Assembly (NCBI GenBank): GCA_025350325.1
Contig: JANXYB010000022.1
Location: 1-33,536 of the forward strand
Reading direction: 5' to 3'
Length of the DNA stretch: 33,536 nt
DNA from: Acidobacteriaceae bacterium
Lineage (GTDB): Bacteria > Acidobacteriota > Terriglobia > Terriglobales > Acidobacteriaceae
How positions within the stretch are numbered: the first letter of the stretch is position 1; the number at the start of each line of letters is the position of its first letter. The position numbers and the translations under genes are program-made. The notes below the pieces were generated by a model. The model was not told where the DNA came from. It searched no databases and worked only from the letters and a program-made list of their open reading frames with translations. This document shows, in pieces, positions 8,587-18,000 of this stretch.

Positions 8587-9465
8587 TTAAGCCGGCGCGG
8601 CATTTCCCATGCCTGCCAGCACCCCGCGCATGTAGGCGAAGCTAGTGGTGACGCCGGGCATGGGGTCATCGCCGTGCACTTCGTACTCAAGGTCAACGAA
8701 GCCGGGATATCCGATTTTGATGAGCGCTGCGAAGATCTCGCGGACAGGCATTTTGCCATCGCCGACCGCCACCTGGCTTTCCTTGGCATCGAAGCTGGTC
8801 AGGTCTTTCATGTGCATGTTGAAGAGGCGCGGACCCGCGGCGTGAATCGCCTGCACGACGTCGGTGCCGGCGCGAACACAGTGACCCACGTCGATGCAGC
8901 AGCCTATGCGCCCGTCCATTTTGCTGACTGCTTTGAGCACGTCGAGAGGCGATGGGAAGATTTTGTCCTCGGGGCCGTGATTGTGAATGGCTATCTTGAT
9001 GTCATACTGCTTTACAAATTTTTCGATGCGCGGCAACGTTGCCGGTGCGGGGTCACCGGCCACGATGACATTGATGCCGGCGCGTTTGCAGTATTCAAAT
9101 TTGGCGTGGACGTCGTCGTCTTCATCCTTTGCGAAATAGATGGCTCCGGCGGCGTGCAGCTTGATGCCGGCCGCGGTGTAGTCAGCGAGCGCCTGTGCTT
9201 CGGCTGCTGCATCTGTGGGCAGATGGTCTTTGACGTCTTTAGCATTGAGACTTTTGATATTGAGTTGCCGCATAAAAGCAATCGTCTGCGCGCGCGTGAA
9301 ATTGCGAAACGTGTAACTGGCGATGCCCAGGCGAATCGGCAGGGGTTGCGCGCTACCGATACGGGTGGCTTGCGCCAATGCAGACCTGGTGAGGGGTGCG
9401 GCACAGGCTGCGGCCGAAAGGGCAGTGGAGCGAACAAAGTTGCGGCGCGAAAAAGTGTTCGTCAT
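8587..9465 (-). CDS. Tat-exported sugar phosphate isomerase/epimerase (TIM barrel)
   Basis: An AP-endonuclease-2-type TIM barrel of 292 residues, the fold of xylose isomerases and inosose dehydratases. Metal and catalytic motifs are visible: HNHGPE, DVGHC, NMHMKD and DLEYEV. The N-terminus SRRNFVRSTALSAAACA is a twin-arginine signal, so the enzyme is probably exported folded. The start is set at 9465 because the ATG overlaps the upstream stop as ATGA and has GGGAG 9 bases before it. It is translationally coupled to the Gfo/Idh/MocA gene, which suggests sequential steps on a sugar or cyclitol. Substrate unknown. Confidence 0.88.
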   Translation of the reverse strand: MTNTFSRRNFVRSTALSAAACAAPLTRSALAQATRIGSAQPLPIRLGIASYTFRNFTRAQTIAFMRQLNIKSLNAKDVKDHLPTDAAAEAQALADYTAAGIKLHAAGAIYFAKDEDDDVHAKFEYCKRAGINVIVAGDPAPATLPRIEKFVKQYDIKIAIHNHGPEDKIFPSPLDVLKAVSKMDGRIGCCIDVGHCVRAGTDVVQAIHAAGPRLFNMHMKDLTSFDAKESQVAVGDGKMPVREIFAALIKIGYPGFVDLEYEVHGDDPMPGVTTSFAYMRGVLAGMGNAAPA

Positions 9466-10781
9466 ATGCGCGGCTCCCATCCTTTCTCGTATTCCCGATC
9501 CCACATGGTCATGGCTTGCGGATCGTTTTTGATCTTGCCATCCGCGGGATCGAGGTGAAGTTCGCGATTGAGTTCCCAGGCGATGTTGGAAAGCTGAAGC
9601 ATGGTAACGGCTATATTGCCGACGGAGACGGGGGAGTTGAGCTTCTCGCCCTTGCGAATGCCGGCGATGAAGTTGGCAAAGTGCGCGTCGGTCATTGAGT
9701 CCGCGCCCACCAAGTCGGTGGTTGAGGTCAGCGCTCCTAATTTTAATTCGCTGGTCTTCTTCCCCGTGAGGTCGTAAATTTCATAGCCATCGCGATCGAT
9801 CATTACTGTTCCTTCGGTGCCCTCAATCAGCGATCCGCGGCCTCGGTTAAAGTAGCGCATGCCGTTGCAGCATGTGTTCTCCCAAGCAATCATTTTGTCG
9901 TCGTATTCAAAGCTGGTGGTGAGCGTGTCGTAGAACTGCCAATCGTCTTTGAAAGCGTAGCGGCCACCAGAGGCCGTGACGCGATCGGGATACTCAACGC
10001 CCAAGGCCCAGCGGCAAACATCCACTTCGTGAGTTCCATTGTTGAGCGTTTCGCCGGTACCGTAAATTTTGAACCAGTGCCAGTTGTATGGCTGCACGTT
10101 GTCTTTGTAGGGTCTTCGCGGGGCTGGACCTTGCCAAAGATCCCAATCGAGTTGGGGAGGTACGGGCACTTCTTTGCCGGTACCGATGGACTTGCGCGTG
10201 TTGTTGTACCAGGCCTTGGCGAAATATGCGCGGCCGATCAAACCGGATTGAATCTTGTTGACGATTTCAATGGTATGAGGAGAGGAACGCTGCTGCGTTC
10301 CCATCTGCACCAGCTTGCCATATTTCTGCTGGGCGCGCACCAGCAGCGCACCTTCGCCGGGGTTATGGCTACAGGGCTTTTCGACGTAGACGTGCTTGCT
10401 CGCTTTGAGTCCGTCGATGGCCATCGGCGCATGCCAGTGGTCGGGTGTCGCGATAGTGATTGCATCTACATCTTTCGATTCCAGGATTTTACGAAAGTCC
10501 TGACTGCCCGCAGGGGTGTATCCGAGGTCCTTTTCCACATGCGCGGCAAACTGGCTCATAACGTTTGTGTCCACATCGCATACGTGGGTGATGCGAGCCG
10601 CATCTTTGTTGGCCTTGAGCGAAGAGAGGTGCGCATAGGCACGACTGTTGAGGCCGATCACCGCAAAATTGAGCCGTTCATTGGAGCCAACAATCTGACC
10701 ATAGCTACGGGCGGTTGATGCAATCGCCAATCCCGCCGCTCCCGCTGCTACCGTGTCCAGAAATTCTCTGCGTGTAACCAT
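9462..10781 (-). CDS. Tat-exported Gfo/Idh/MocA family oxidoreductase
   Basis: NAD(P)-dependent sugar or cyclitol oxidoreductase family, 439 residues. The N-terminus VTRREFLDTVAAGAAGLAIA is a twin-arginine signal. A Rossmann region (NFAVIGLNSRA) follows, then DHWHA and the catalytic EKP (VYVEKPCSHNPGE). The C-terminal half carries GTHEVDVCRWALG, typical of the substrate domain. The start at 10781 is chosen over an in-frame upstream codon because AGGAG lies 6 bases before it and the Tat motif begins there. Members exported with tightly bound cofactor are known (glucose-fructose oxidoreductase of Zymomonas). It is the first gene of a coupled pair with the TIM-barrel enzyme. Confidence 0.9.
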   Translation of the reverse strand: MVTRREFLDTVAAGAAGLAIASTARSYGQIVGSNERLNFAVIGLNSRAYAHLSSLKANKDAARITHVCDVDTNVMSQFAAHVEKDLGYTPAGSQDFRKILESKDVDAITIATPDHWHAPMAIDGLKASKHVYVEKPCSHNPGEGALLVRAQQKYGKLVQMGTQQRSSPHTIEIVNKIQSGLIGRAYFAKAWYNNTRKSIGTGKEVPVPPQLDWDLWQGPAPRRPYKDNVQPYNWHWFKIYGTGETLNNGTHEVDVCRWALGVEYPDRVTASGGRYAFKDDWQFYDTLTTSFEYDDKMIAWENTCCNGMRYFNRGRGSLIEGTEGTVMIDRDGYEIYDLTGKKTSELKLGALTSTTDLVGADSMTDAHFANFIAGIRKGEKLNSPVSVGNIAVTMLQLSNIAWELNRELHLDPADGKIKNDPQAMTMWDREYEKGWEPRI

Positions 10782-10886
10782 CTGTTCTCCTGTGGAAAGT
10801 GAAGTCGAGCCGCGAATCAACGCGAAAGGCGCCCTCAAATCACCGCACCCATGCTAAACGGTGGAAGCGGTTTTGGCAGCACCCGC

Positions 10887-10912
10887 CTCAAAATTTGAGC
10901 CATCTGTAGAAT
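10887..10912 (+). promoter_or_regulatory. Candidate operator and -10 box for the racemase-type gene
   Basis: CTCAAA and TTTGAG form a perfect inverted repeat around one base (10887-10899). A -10-like TAGAAT (10907-10912) lies 6 bases before the ATG at 10919. The palindrome sits where a regulator would block promoter binding. No good -35 hexamer is visible, and the spacing would give a very short or leaderless transcript. Confidence 0.35.
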
Positions 10913-10918
10913 GGAGCA

Positions 10919-11632
10919 ATGGCGCAACACATTGGAATTGTGGGCTGCTCTGCCGAAGGCGCTTCGCTCTGCTATCGCACCATTTGTCACGAAGGCGAGC
11001 GGTTACTAGGCCCCAACGCACACCCTGAAGTGACGATGCACACGCAAGCACTGGCAGATTACATGCGGCGCATTCATCGCGGCGATTGGCAGTCGGTCGG
11101 TGAGATGATGCTCACGTCGGCGAACAAGCTCGAGCAAGCCGGCGCGGACTTTCTTATTTGCCCGGACAACACGATTCACCAGGCGTTTCGTTTTGTGGAG
11201 TTGCGCTCGCCGCTCCCGTGGCTGCACATCGCAGAGGTAGTTGCGGACGAGGCTGTCAAACGTGGTTTCAAGCGCATTGGATTGCTGGGAACGAAGTGGC
11301 TGGTCGAGAGCGAAGTGTATCCCGAGAAGCTTACCGCCCGCGGCTTGAAATTTCTGCGGCCTGCACTTCCGGAGCGCGAGGAAATCAGCCGCATCATCAT
11401 GGATGAATTGGTGCACGGAGTCATTCGTCCGGAATCAGTCGCATACTGTCAAACGGTGATCGAGGGATTTAAGGCTCAGAAATGCGATGCGGTAATTCTA
11501 GGGTGTACCGAAATTCCGCTGATCCTGAACGATAGTAATTCCCCACTACCGACGCTTGATTCGACGCGACTGCTGGCGCTCGCGGCGCTTCATCGAGCCA
11601 TCAGATCTACGAAGACCCGCGGCAGTGCCTAG
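10919..11632 (+). CDS. Aspartate/glutamate racemase family protein
   Basis: Predicted cofactor-independent amino-acid racemase of 237 residues, cytoplasmic. The family landmarks are IGIVGCSAEGA at the N-terminus, the GADFLICPDNTIH motif (75-87) and the second active-site cysteine C196 in VILGCTEIPLI. The first catalytic position is unusual: instead of CxNTxH the sequence has CPDNTIH, so the cysteine is shifted by one residue and Thr85 may take its place. A Thr/Cys pair has been described for the E. coli L-Asp/Glu-specific racemase, so activity remains plausible. It stands alone between the divergent Gfo gene and the convergent J-domain gene (14-base gap). Confidence 0.82.
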   Translation: MAQHIGIVGCSAEGASLCYRTICHEGERLLGPNAHPEVTMHTQALADYMRRIHRGDWQSVGEMMLTSANKLEQAGADFLICPDNTIHQAFRFVELRSPLPWLHIAEVVADEAVKRGFKRIGLLGTKWLVESEVYPEKLTARGLKFLRPALPEREEISRIIMDELVHGVIRPESVAYCQTVIEGFKAQKCDAVILGCTEIPLILNDSNSPLPTLDSTRLLALAALHRAIRSTKTRGSA

Positions 11633-11646
11633 CGCTTGAGTCCAAA

Positions 11647-12396
11647 TCAGTGGGTGGAAATGGGTTTCGCAACGGTCATGTCTGCAGGGCGCATATCCTG
11701 GTCGCGATCAAGCGAGTCGAGGCGGCGCTCTCGCGAGCTTCTACGGCGGTCGCGTATGACCGTCATGTCAGGAAGCACGATCATTTGAACGTCGGAGGTA
11801 CGCGTCGAAGGCTTTTTTGCCGCAGCCATATCGGCAGCGGACGGGTCTGAACCGCTGGTGAGCAAACGGTTGAGCACCGGGATATTGGCGCGTTGCGTCT
11901 CGATGAAATCAACGCCGGCGACGGTGAGCGTGAAGTCGGAGTTATCCGCCCGCGTGATGTAGCCCTTCTTGAGCAGATACCATGTGGTGAAATCAAGATA
12001 ATCACGCGGAAAGCCCATTCGCGATTCAATCTCTGTGAGCGTAACTTCAGGGGTGCGCGGATTGGTGCGGCGACGGAAATAAAGCACCGCCAGCACGGCG
12101 AGGCGGCGATTCATTTCGCCTTCGAGGCTGTCTAAAAAGTCGACAGCGGCAGACAGCGGCGTCTTGCACGACGCTTCCCCTTCGCAGCCCGCATCGTAGG
12201 CGGCGCGCTGTTCGGCGTCGGAGAGCACATCGTAGGCAGCCTTGAGACCAGCAAAGGTTTCTGCGTCGCCAGTAGCCTGATTATCCGGGTGAAAGCGCGC
12301 GGCCAGGAAGCGATAGACGCGGTGAATCGTGTCTGCGTCGGCGTGGGGACTGATCTGGAGGAATTCATAATAGTTACCGGTCTGCGTCTCAACCAT
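11647..12396 (-). CDS. J-domain protein fused to a winged-helix-like domain
   Basis: A 249-residue protein. Residues 8-70 are a J domain (NYYEFLQIS at its start, HPD at 36-38, and YDVLSDAEQRAAYD), which would stimulate an Hsp70 (DnaK) ATPase. There is no G/F region, zinc-binding domain or C-terminal substrate domain of canonical DnaJ. Residues about 92-175 (NRRLAVLAVLYFRRR to GVDFIETQR) look like a winged-helix domain: helix, helix, recognition helix, then KKGYITRADNSDFTLTVAG as the wing. The last 70 residues are basic, polar and probably disordered. A DNA- or protein-binding co-chaperone is inferred. Start ATG with GTGAG upstream. Confidence 0.8.
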   Translation of the reverse strand: MVETQTGNYYEFLQISPHADADTIHRVYRFLAARFHPDNQATGDAETFAGLKAAYDVLSDAEQRAAYDAGCEGEASCKTPLSAAVDFLDSLEGEMNRRLAVLAVLYFRRRTNPRTPEVTLTEIESRMGFPRDYLDFTTWYLLKKGYITRADNSDFTLTVAGVDFIETQRANIPVLNRLLTSGSDPSAADMAAAKKPSTRTSDVQMIVLPDMTVIRDRRRSSRERRLDSLDRDQDMRPADMTVAKPISTH

Positions 12397-12548
12397 AGCG
12401 TCTCACGTTCTCGATTTGATGAAGTCTAGCATTTAGCGTGGGTTGCCACGATGCATCGAAAGTGGGATAGCGAGTGACCATCTATACTTGGCTTGGCAAT
12501 TAGGGCGTAGCAACACCTAAGAGCAGGTGCATCAAGGAGATTCCAGGT

Positions 12549-14438
12549 TTGCCTTTTAACCGCCGCGGATTTTTGAAGTCGCTGTCGAGGACGGCGCTGG
12601 TTTTATCGCTTGACGACGTATTGAGGCTTGCGCGGCCCGCATTCGGCAGGCAGGCTCCTGGTGCGCAAAAACCCGCTGCCAATTCGCGCCCGGCCTATGA
12701 AGCGCCGGCCAGACCGGCTCCCAAGGGAACGCCGTCACCGGTCGCGGGCACGCCGCTGGGGGTGCAGTTTGTCGATGTGGCTAAACAGGCAGGGCTGCAT
12801 GTAGAGATGATTTACGGCGGCGAGCATCGCAACAAATACCTGCTCGAGACGACCGGTTGCGGCGCGGCTTTCTTCGATTACGACCAGGATGATTGGGTTG
12901 ATATTTTCCTGGTGAACGGGTGGCGGCTTGAAGGGTTTGCAAAAGGTAAGGAGCCGGTGTGCCGCCTGTTCAAAAACAATCGCGACGGAACATTTACGGA
13001 TGTAACGATCAAGGCTGGGCTGGCGCGATCGGGTTGGGGGCAGGCCTGTTGTGTGGGCGACTACAACAACGACGGCTGGAATGATTTGTTTGTCACCTAT
13101 TATGGACAGAATGCGCTGTTCCGCAATAACGGGAATGGCACATTCAACGATGTAACTAAAGAGGCTGGCCTGCTACAGGATCGGCTGCGCTGGAATTCCG
13201 GCTGCACGTTTTTGGATTACAACAAGAATGGGCACCTCGATCTTTTTGTCGGCAACTACATTGACTTCGATGTAAAAACGGCTCCTCTGCCCGAGGATGC
13301 CAACTGCACCTATAAAGGAATTATGGTGGCGTGTGGACCGCCGGGGCTTGAGGGCGGCAAGAATCTTCTATATCGCAACAATGGGAATGGCACGTTTTCA
13401 GACGTGAGCGAGAAAGCCGGCATGTGGGGCACTCTGGGAACCTATGCGCTCAGTTGCGGCGCAGCCGATCTAGACAATACCGGATGGCCGAACATTTATG
13501 TCGCCAACGATTCGACGTCGGCGACTTACTACCAGAACCAGAAGGACGGCACATTCAAAGACCAGGCGATAGAAGCGGGCGTGGCTTATTCGCCCGACGG
13601 AAAGCCCCAGGCCGGCATGGGCGTTTCAATTGGCGACTACAATCGTGACGGTCTGCTCGACATCGTGAAAACTAATTTCGCCGGTGATACGGACTCCCTC
13701 TACATGAATCTCGGCGATGGATCGTTTGACGATCGCACCTACCAGGCTGGGCTAGGCCTCAATACGCGACTGCTGGGTTGGGGCGTGAGTTTCATCGATA
13801 TAGATAATGACGGTTGGCTCGACATTCTGGTCGCCAACGGTCATGTGTACCCCGAGGTGGATGGGACGCAGGTGGATGCTGCCTATGCTGAACGGAAATA
13901 TTTGTATCGCAACTTGCGCAATGGGCAATTTGAAGATGTCAGCCTGACCGGCGGCAGCGGCATCACCGCAGCAGTGAAAGCGCGGGGCTTTGCCGTGGGC
14001 GACTACGACAATGACGGCGATCTCGACGCAGTCGTGAACTGCGTAAACGCTGTTCCGCAATTACTGCGATGCGACTCGACATTGCATCGGAGCTGGATCA
14101 AAATTCGTACGGTGGGCACTAAAAGCAACCGCACCGGGATAGGGGCACGCATAAAGGTCGTGGCGCAGACAGGCACTCCGCTGCTGAGTGCCAAGCCGGG
14201 ATCGGGGCTTACCCAGATTGAAGAAGTGCGATCGTGCAACGGCTATTATTCGGCCAGCGATTTGCGTATTCACTTCGGTCTTGGTGAGGCGAAGAAGGTT
14301 GACAATGTCGAGATTCGGTGGCCCTCCGGCGCTGTTGACCTACTGAAAGACCTGGCCGTGAATCGACTCTACGTTGTAGAGGAGGGCGGAAAGATTCTTA
14401 AGGCTGAGGCGTTTGCTGCGGCCCAGGCCAAAACCTGA
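12549..14438 (+). CDS. CRTAC1 family protein (FG-GAP/VCBS repeats with ASPIC/UnbV domain)
   Basis: An exported 629-residue beta-propeller. The N-terminus NRRGFLKSLSRTALVLS resembles a twin-arginine signal, although its hydrophobic stretch is poor. Seven FG-GAP/VCBS blades carry calcium-loop motifs: DYDQDDWVD, DYNNDGWND, DYNKNGHLD, DLDNTGWPN, DYNRDGLLD, DIDNDGWLD and DYDNDGDLD. The C-terminal 120 residues (RTGIGARIKV, RSCNGYYSASD, HFGLG, VEIRWPSG) are the ASPIC/UnbV domain. Such proteins accompany TonB receptors and TPR proteins in Acidobacteriota and are thought to bind ligands or partners at the cell surface. The start is TTG, chosen because AAGGAGA ends 8 bases before it and it opens the signal sequence. 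Confidence 0.88.
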   Translation: MPFNRRGFLKSLSRTALVLSLDDVLRLARPAFGRQAPGAQKPAANSRPAYEAPARPAPKGTPSPVAGTPLGVQFVDVAKQAGLHVEMIYGGEHRNKYLLETTGCGAAFFDYDQDDWVDIFLVNGWRLEGFAKGKEPVCRLFKNNRDGTFTDVTIKAGLARSGWGQACCVGDYNNDGWNDLFVTYYGQNALFRNNGNGTFNDVTKEAGLLQDRLRWNSGCTFLDYNKNGHLDLFVGNYIDFDVKTAPLPEDANCTYKGIMVACGPPGLEGGKNLLYRNNGNGTFSDVSEKAGMWGTLGTYALSCGAADLDNTGWPNIYVANDSTSATYYQNQKDGTFKDQAIEAGVAYSPDGKPQAGMGVSIGDYNRDGLLDIVKTNFAGDTDSLYMNLGDGSFDDRTYQAGLGLNTRLLGWGVSFIDIDNDGWLDILVANGHVYPEVDGTQVDAAYAERKYLYRNLRNGQFEDVSLTGGSGITAAVKARGFAVGDYDNDGDLDAVVNCVNAVPQLLRCDSTLHRSWIKIRTVGTKSNRTGIGARIKVVAQTGTPLLSAKPGSGLTQIEEVRSCNGYYSASDLRIHFGLGEAKKVDNVEIRWPSGAVDLLKDLAVNRLYVVEEGGKILKAEAFAAAQAKT

Positions 14439-14688
14439 CGTCAATTTTCCGCGCTGTCAGAGAGACGTCCGCGCCAAGACACGGGCCCGCGTAAGCGAGT
14501 GGAGCGTAGAAGCCGCCTTGGGGAACCAGTTCAGTCAATGGGTTAAACCCACAACGGCGGGATGACTGGAAATTATGGCTCATACGCCGTTTTCTACCCG
14601 ATGCATGGCGAGCCGTCCCTGAGCCATAAGGCGCTGAGGGCCACTAAATCGGTTTATGTAAGTAAGTGTTGAAGAACAGGTTACTACC

Positions 14689-14717
14689 CTTACACGGCGA
14701 AACTTATACGCTATACT
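14689..14717 (+). promoter_or_regulatory. Putative sigma70-type promoter of the TonB receptor gene
   Basis: CTTACA (14689-14694) and TATACT (14712-14717) are separated by 17 bases, the optimal spacing. It would give a 5' leader of about 290 bases containing the stacked hairpins. Confidence 0.4.
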
Positions 14718-14848
14718 GAAGTAAAAGTCGTCAGATTTTGTCCCATACCTATCTGACCGGTGCGCATCCTCACTTCTCGCGTTTGAGCGTTGACAGTACA
14801 CCCTTCGGTTGAGTAAGGTTTCGATTTGCTCCGGAGTTTGCCCTTTTG

Positions 14849-14960
14849 GCCCCCGCTGCGTCATTTGGGGGCAGAGACGCCGGTTTTTTAGCGAACTCAC
14901 CGCGCGGTGAGCGAGCCTTGCTAGCCGACTAGCCAAAAAAATCACCCTGCCAGCCGGCAG
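14849..14960 (+). promoter_or_regulatory. Structured 5' leader with serial stem-loops
   Basis: Four inverted repeats within 112 bases (arms at 14849-14854/14867-14872, 14896-14903/14904-14911, 14920-14924/14929-14933, 14947-14951/14956-14960) end about 50 bases before the receptor start. TTTTTT at 14884-14889 follows the first. The arrangement could be an attenuator or RNA-level control element; no known riboswitch class is recognised. Confidence 0.35.
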
Positions 14961-15013
14961 AGACCATAACAAGTTGAGAGATAGAAACAACGGCACTACT
15001 TTTAGGAGACCGC

Positions 15014-18000
15014 ATGAACAAGAACTTTCGCATAGCCCTCGTGATGGCGCTTTTTGCCTTCGCGAGCTTGCTCTACATTGTGCCCGCCAGTGCACAATCT
15101 GTTTACGGATCGATCTTTGGCACTGTATCGGACAAGACCGGGGCAGTTATTTCAGACGCTACGGTCACTGTTACAGATGAGGCTAAAGGCACCGTCGTTA
15201 ACGTAATATCTAACGGATCGGGCGACTACAGCGTTCCTCACCTCATCCCCGACATATACGACATCAAAGTCGTAGCTAAGGGCTTCAGACCCTTTGAGAC
15301 CAAGGGTATTTCGGTCCAGGCCGATACCGCGCCGCGCATCGATCCCACCATGGACGTGGGCTCTGATACCGGAACCACCGTAGAAGTGAATGCCGACGCG
15401 CAGCCTGAGTTGAAGACTGATCGAGCAGACGTCGCCACTGTATTCGACCAGCAGCAAGTATCCAGCTTGCCGATCGGCGACCAGAACTTCACCAACCTGC
15501 AGCTTCTGCTTCCCGGCGCCCAGCTTCTCGGCTGGTCTCACGCTGCAACAGAGAACCCACAGGGGTCCAAGCAGATTCAGATTGACGGCCAGGCCTTTGG
15601 TGGTACAGCTTTCGAACTGGACGGTACGGATAACCAGGATCCGATTCTGGGAATCATCGTCATCAATCCCGCCTTGGACGCGGTAACTGAAACCAAGATC
15701 ACGACGCAGAACTTCGACGCCGAACTGGGCAAAGCCGTCTCGGCTGTTGTGACCGCGCAGACCCGCTCCGGCACCAACAAATTCCACGGCAGCGCTTACG
15801 ACTTCCGTACCAGTAACGCGAATCTTGCGAAAGATCCTTATAACTCCGCTCCGATTCCTGCCGGAATCAAGAGCCGCTGGGGTGGATCGATCGGCGGACC
15901 GGTGCTGCGCGATCGGGCCTTTTTCTTCGGTAACTGGGAATCGCAGCGTTCCAAGGTCGGAACTTCGAACACCATCACGGTTCCGACCGCCCACCTCGTA
16001 GCCAGCTGTCTTGGCACCGCAGCGCCGTATGCCGGCGCCGTTGCCGGCTGCGACTTTAGCGAGTATGCCAACCTGCTGGCCTCTGGTCAGCCCAACAACC
16101 AGTTGATCTACGACAACTCTGGAGCAACATCTGTTGCTTTTGCCAACAATGTGATTCCGGCTGCTCAGGTGTCTCCGCAGGCACTCGCCTTGCTGAAACT
16201 GTTGGCGCCATACGCCCCCAACCAGGGCGCTACGCCAGACCAACCAAACTTTATCGCCAACAACTACAGCGCCAGCGGCACGGGTCTATTTAATACCGAT
16301 GCGTGGACAGCGCGTGGCGATTACACAGTGAACCAGCGCGCGCACGCGTTCGCCCGCTTCTCCCGCTTTACTGACACCCTTTCCGGCAAGGCAGTCTTCG
16401 GTGCCGCCGGCGGTGTAGGCTTTGGCAGTGGCGGCCTCGCTGGCAGTTCCAAAGGAACCAACGAAAGTCTCGCTACGGGAATGGATATTGCCGTTAACCC
16501 GAACCTTTTGACTGACTGGCGTGTCGGCTACTACCGCTACCACATCATCACAGCCAAATACGACCAGGGTCAGTCATTTGCCAGTCAGCTGGGCATCCCG
16601 GGCATCAACACGGGAAGCTACTTCACTTCAGGTGCACCGGGCTTTGTAATTCCTTCAGGCCAGGGCACGGCAAATATCGGTGCAGGTCTTAACATCGGTC
16701 GCTGCAACTGCCCCTTGACTGAAGATGAAAACCAATTGCAGTTTGTGAACAACTGGACCAAGATTGCGGGTAACCACTCGGTTAAGCTAGGCATCGATCT
16801 TCGTTTCGCGCACAACCTCCGCGTTCCTTCCGACACGGATCGTTCCGGCCAATTTAACTTCGCCAATGGCCAGACGGGCGACAACGGCGGCGAAAACAAC
16901 GGTCTCGCCTGGGCTAGCTTTCTCTTAGGCGATGTCAACAACTTTGGCCGTTACGTGTCGGTCTCGACCAACGCACGGGAAGCTCAGAAGCGCCTCTATT
17001 TCTATGGACAGGACACTTGGCGCGCCACTCACAACCTCACCCTCAACCTCGGTCTCCGCTGGGAGATCTACACTCCAGAAGCAGTCAATGGCAACGGCAA
17101 TGGTTCGCTGTTGAATCTGGCCGATGGCTACATGCACGTTGCCGGAATTGGCGTCGTACCGCGTGACATGGGCTGGAAGGCGGAGAAGTCAAAGGGTTTT
17201 GCTCCCCGCATCGGTGTCACCTACCAGCTTGACCCAAAGACCGTCATTCGCGCCGGTTATGGACGCAGCTTTGATCTCGGCGTCTTCGGCTCGATCTTCG
17301 GACACGTGGTCACGCAGAACCTGCCTGTTTTGGCTAATCAGAGCGTAAGCACAGGTATTGCGAACCAACCAGTTTTCACACTGGCTCAAGGTCCTCCGGC
17401 CTTTGCCCTTCCCTCAGTCCCTTCCAACGGCCTGTTGCCCGCGCAGGGTTATGCTGTGCAACCCAAGGCTCGCCCCAACCCGCTTCATTTCCCGACGATC
17501 GATGCTTGGAACTTAAGCGTGCAGCGCTCCTTGACACCTACTCTTAATCTCACCTTGGCTTACGTCGCCAACAAGGGCACACACACACTCGGCGATACCG
17601 ATCAGAACAACACCAATCCCAACGAAGCAGCCTTGTTCCTTCCCGCTCAATACAGCGTGACCGGCCAGCCCCTCCATTGGGATCCAAATGGTCCCAACGG
17701 AAAAACAACTCCGCTCCCAGCTGGTTACAGCGGCGGCGTTTCCAACTCTGACTTCCTGCGTCGTTATTACGGCGGTTCTCTGCCTGCTTGCAGGGATTCA
17801 AGCTATGCCACTCCTCTAGGCGAGCCTGGTATTCAACCCGGCATGTGCGGCTGGAACCAGGGCATCAGCTACTACGGCGACGATCAGAATACCGAGTTCG
17901 ACGCTTTGCAGGTGACTCTAGCTAAACAGTTCGACCGGGGCCTTGCCATCACAAACAACTATCAGTGGGCGAGTGCTTATGGCGATCAGAACGGCTACTG

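Larger units (their letters stand above)
14439..15013. other. 575-base gene-free region with inverted repeats, leader of the TonB receptor gene
   Basis: No convincing gene lies here. It contains TGGGTT-A-AACCCA (14539-14551), a promoter-like pair (14689-14717), and a run of potential RNA hairpins: GCCCCC/GGGGGC (14849-14872, followed 11 bases later by T6), the perfect palindrome CTCACCGC/GCGGTGAG (14896-14911), GCTAG/CTAGC (14920-14933) and CTGCC/GGCAG (14947-14960). AGGAG (15003-15007) is the ribosome-binding site of the receptor gene. Confidence 0.6.

Noticed and set aside
8674..9558. 294-codon open frame on the plus strand
   Set aside because: Antisense to the TIM-barrel gene, which has metal motifs and a Tat signal; a shadow of codon composition.
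14920..14940. GCTAG/CTAGC hairpin followed by an A run, as a minus-strand terminator
   Set aside because: On the minus strand the T run precedes the stem rather than following it, so it does not fit an intrinsic terminator.
14580..15095. 171-codon open frame on the minus strand in the receptor leader
   Set aside because: No ribosome-binding site or domain is visible, and it overlaps the start of the receptor gene; the hairpins better explain the region.
15152..16243. 363-codon open frame on the minus strand
   Set aside because: Antisense to the regulatory-like and plug domains of the receptor; low-complexity Val/Gly/Arg-rich translation.
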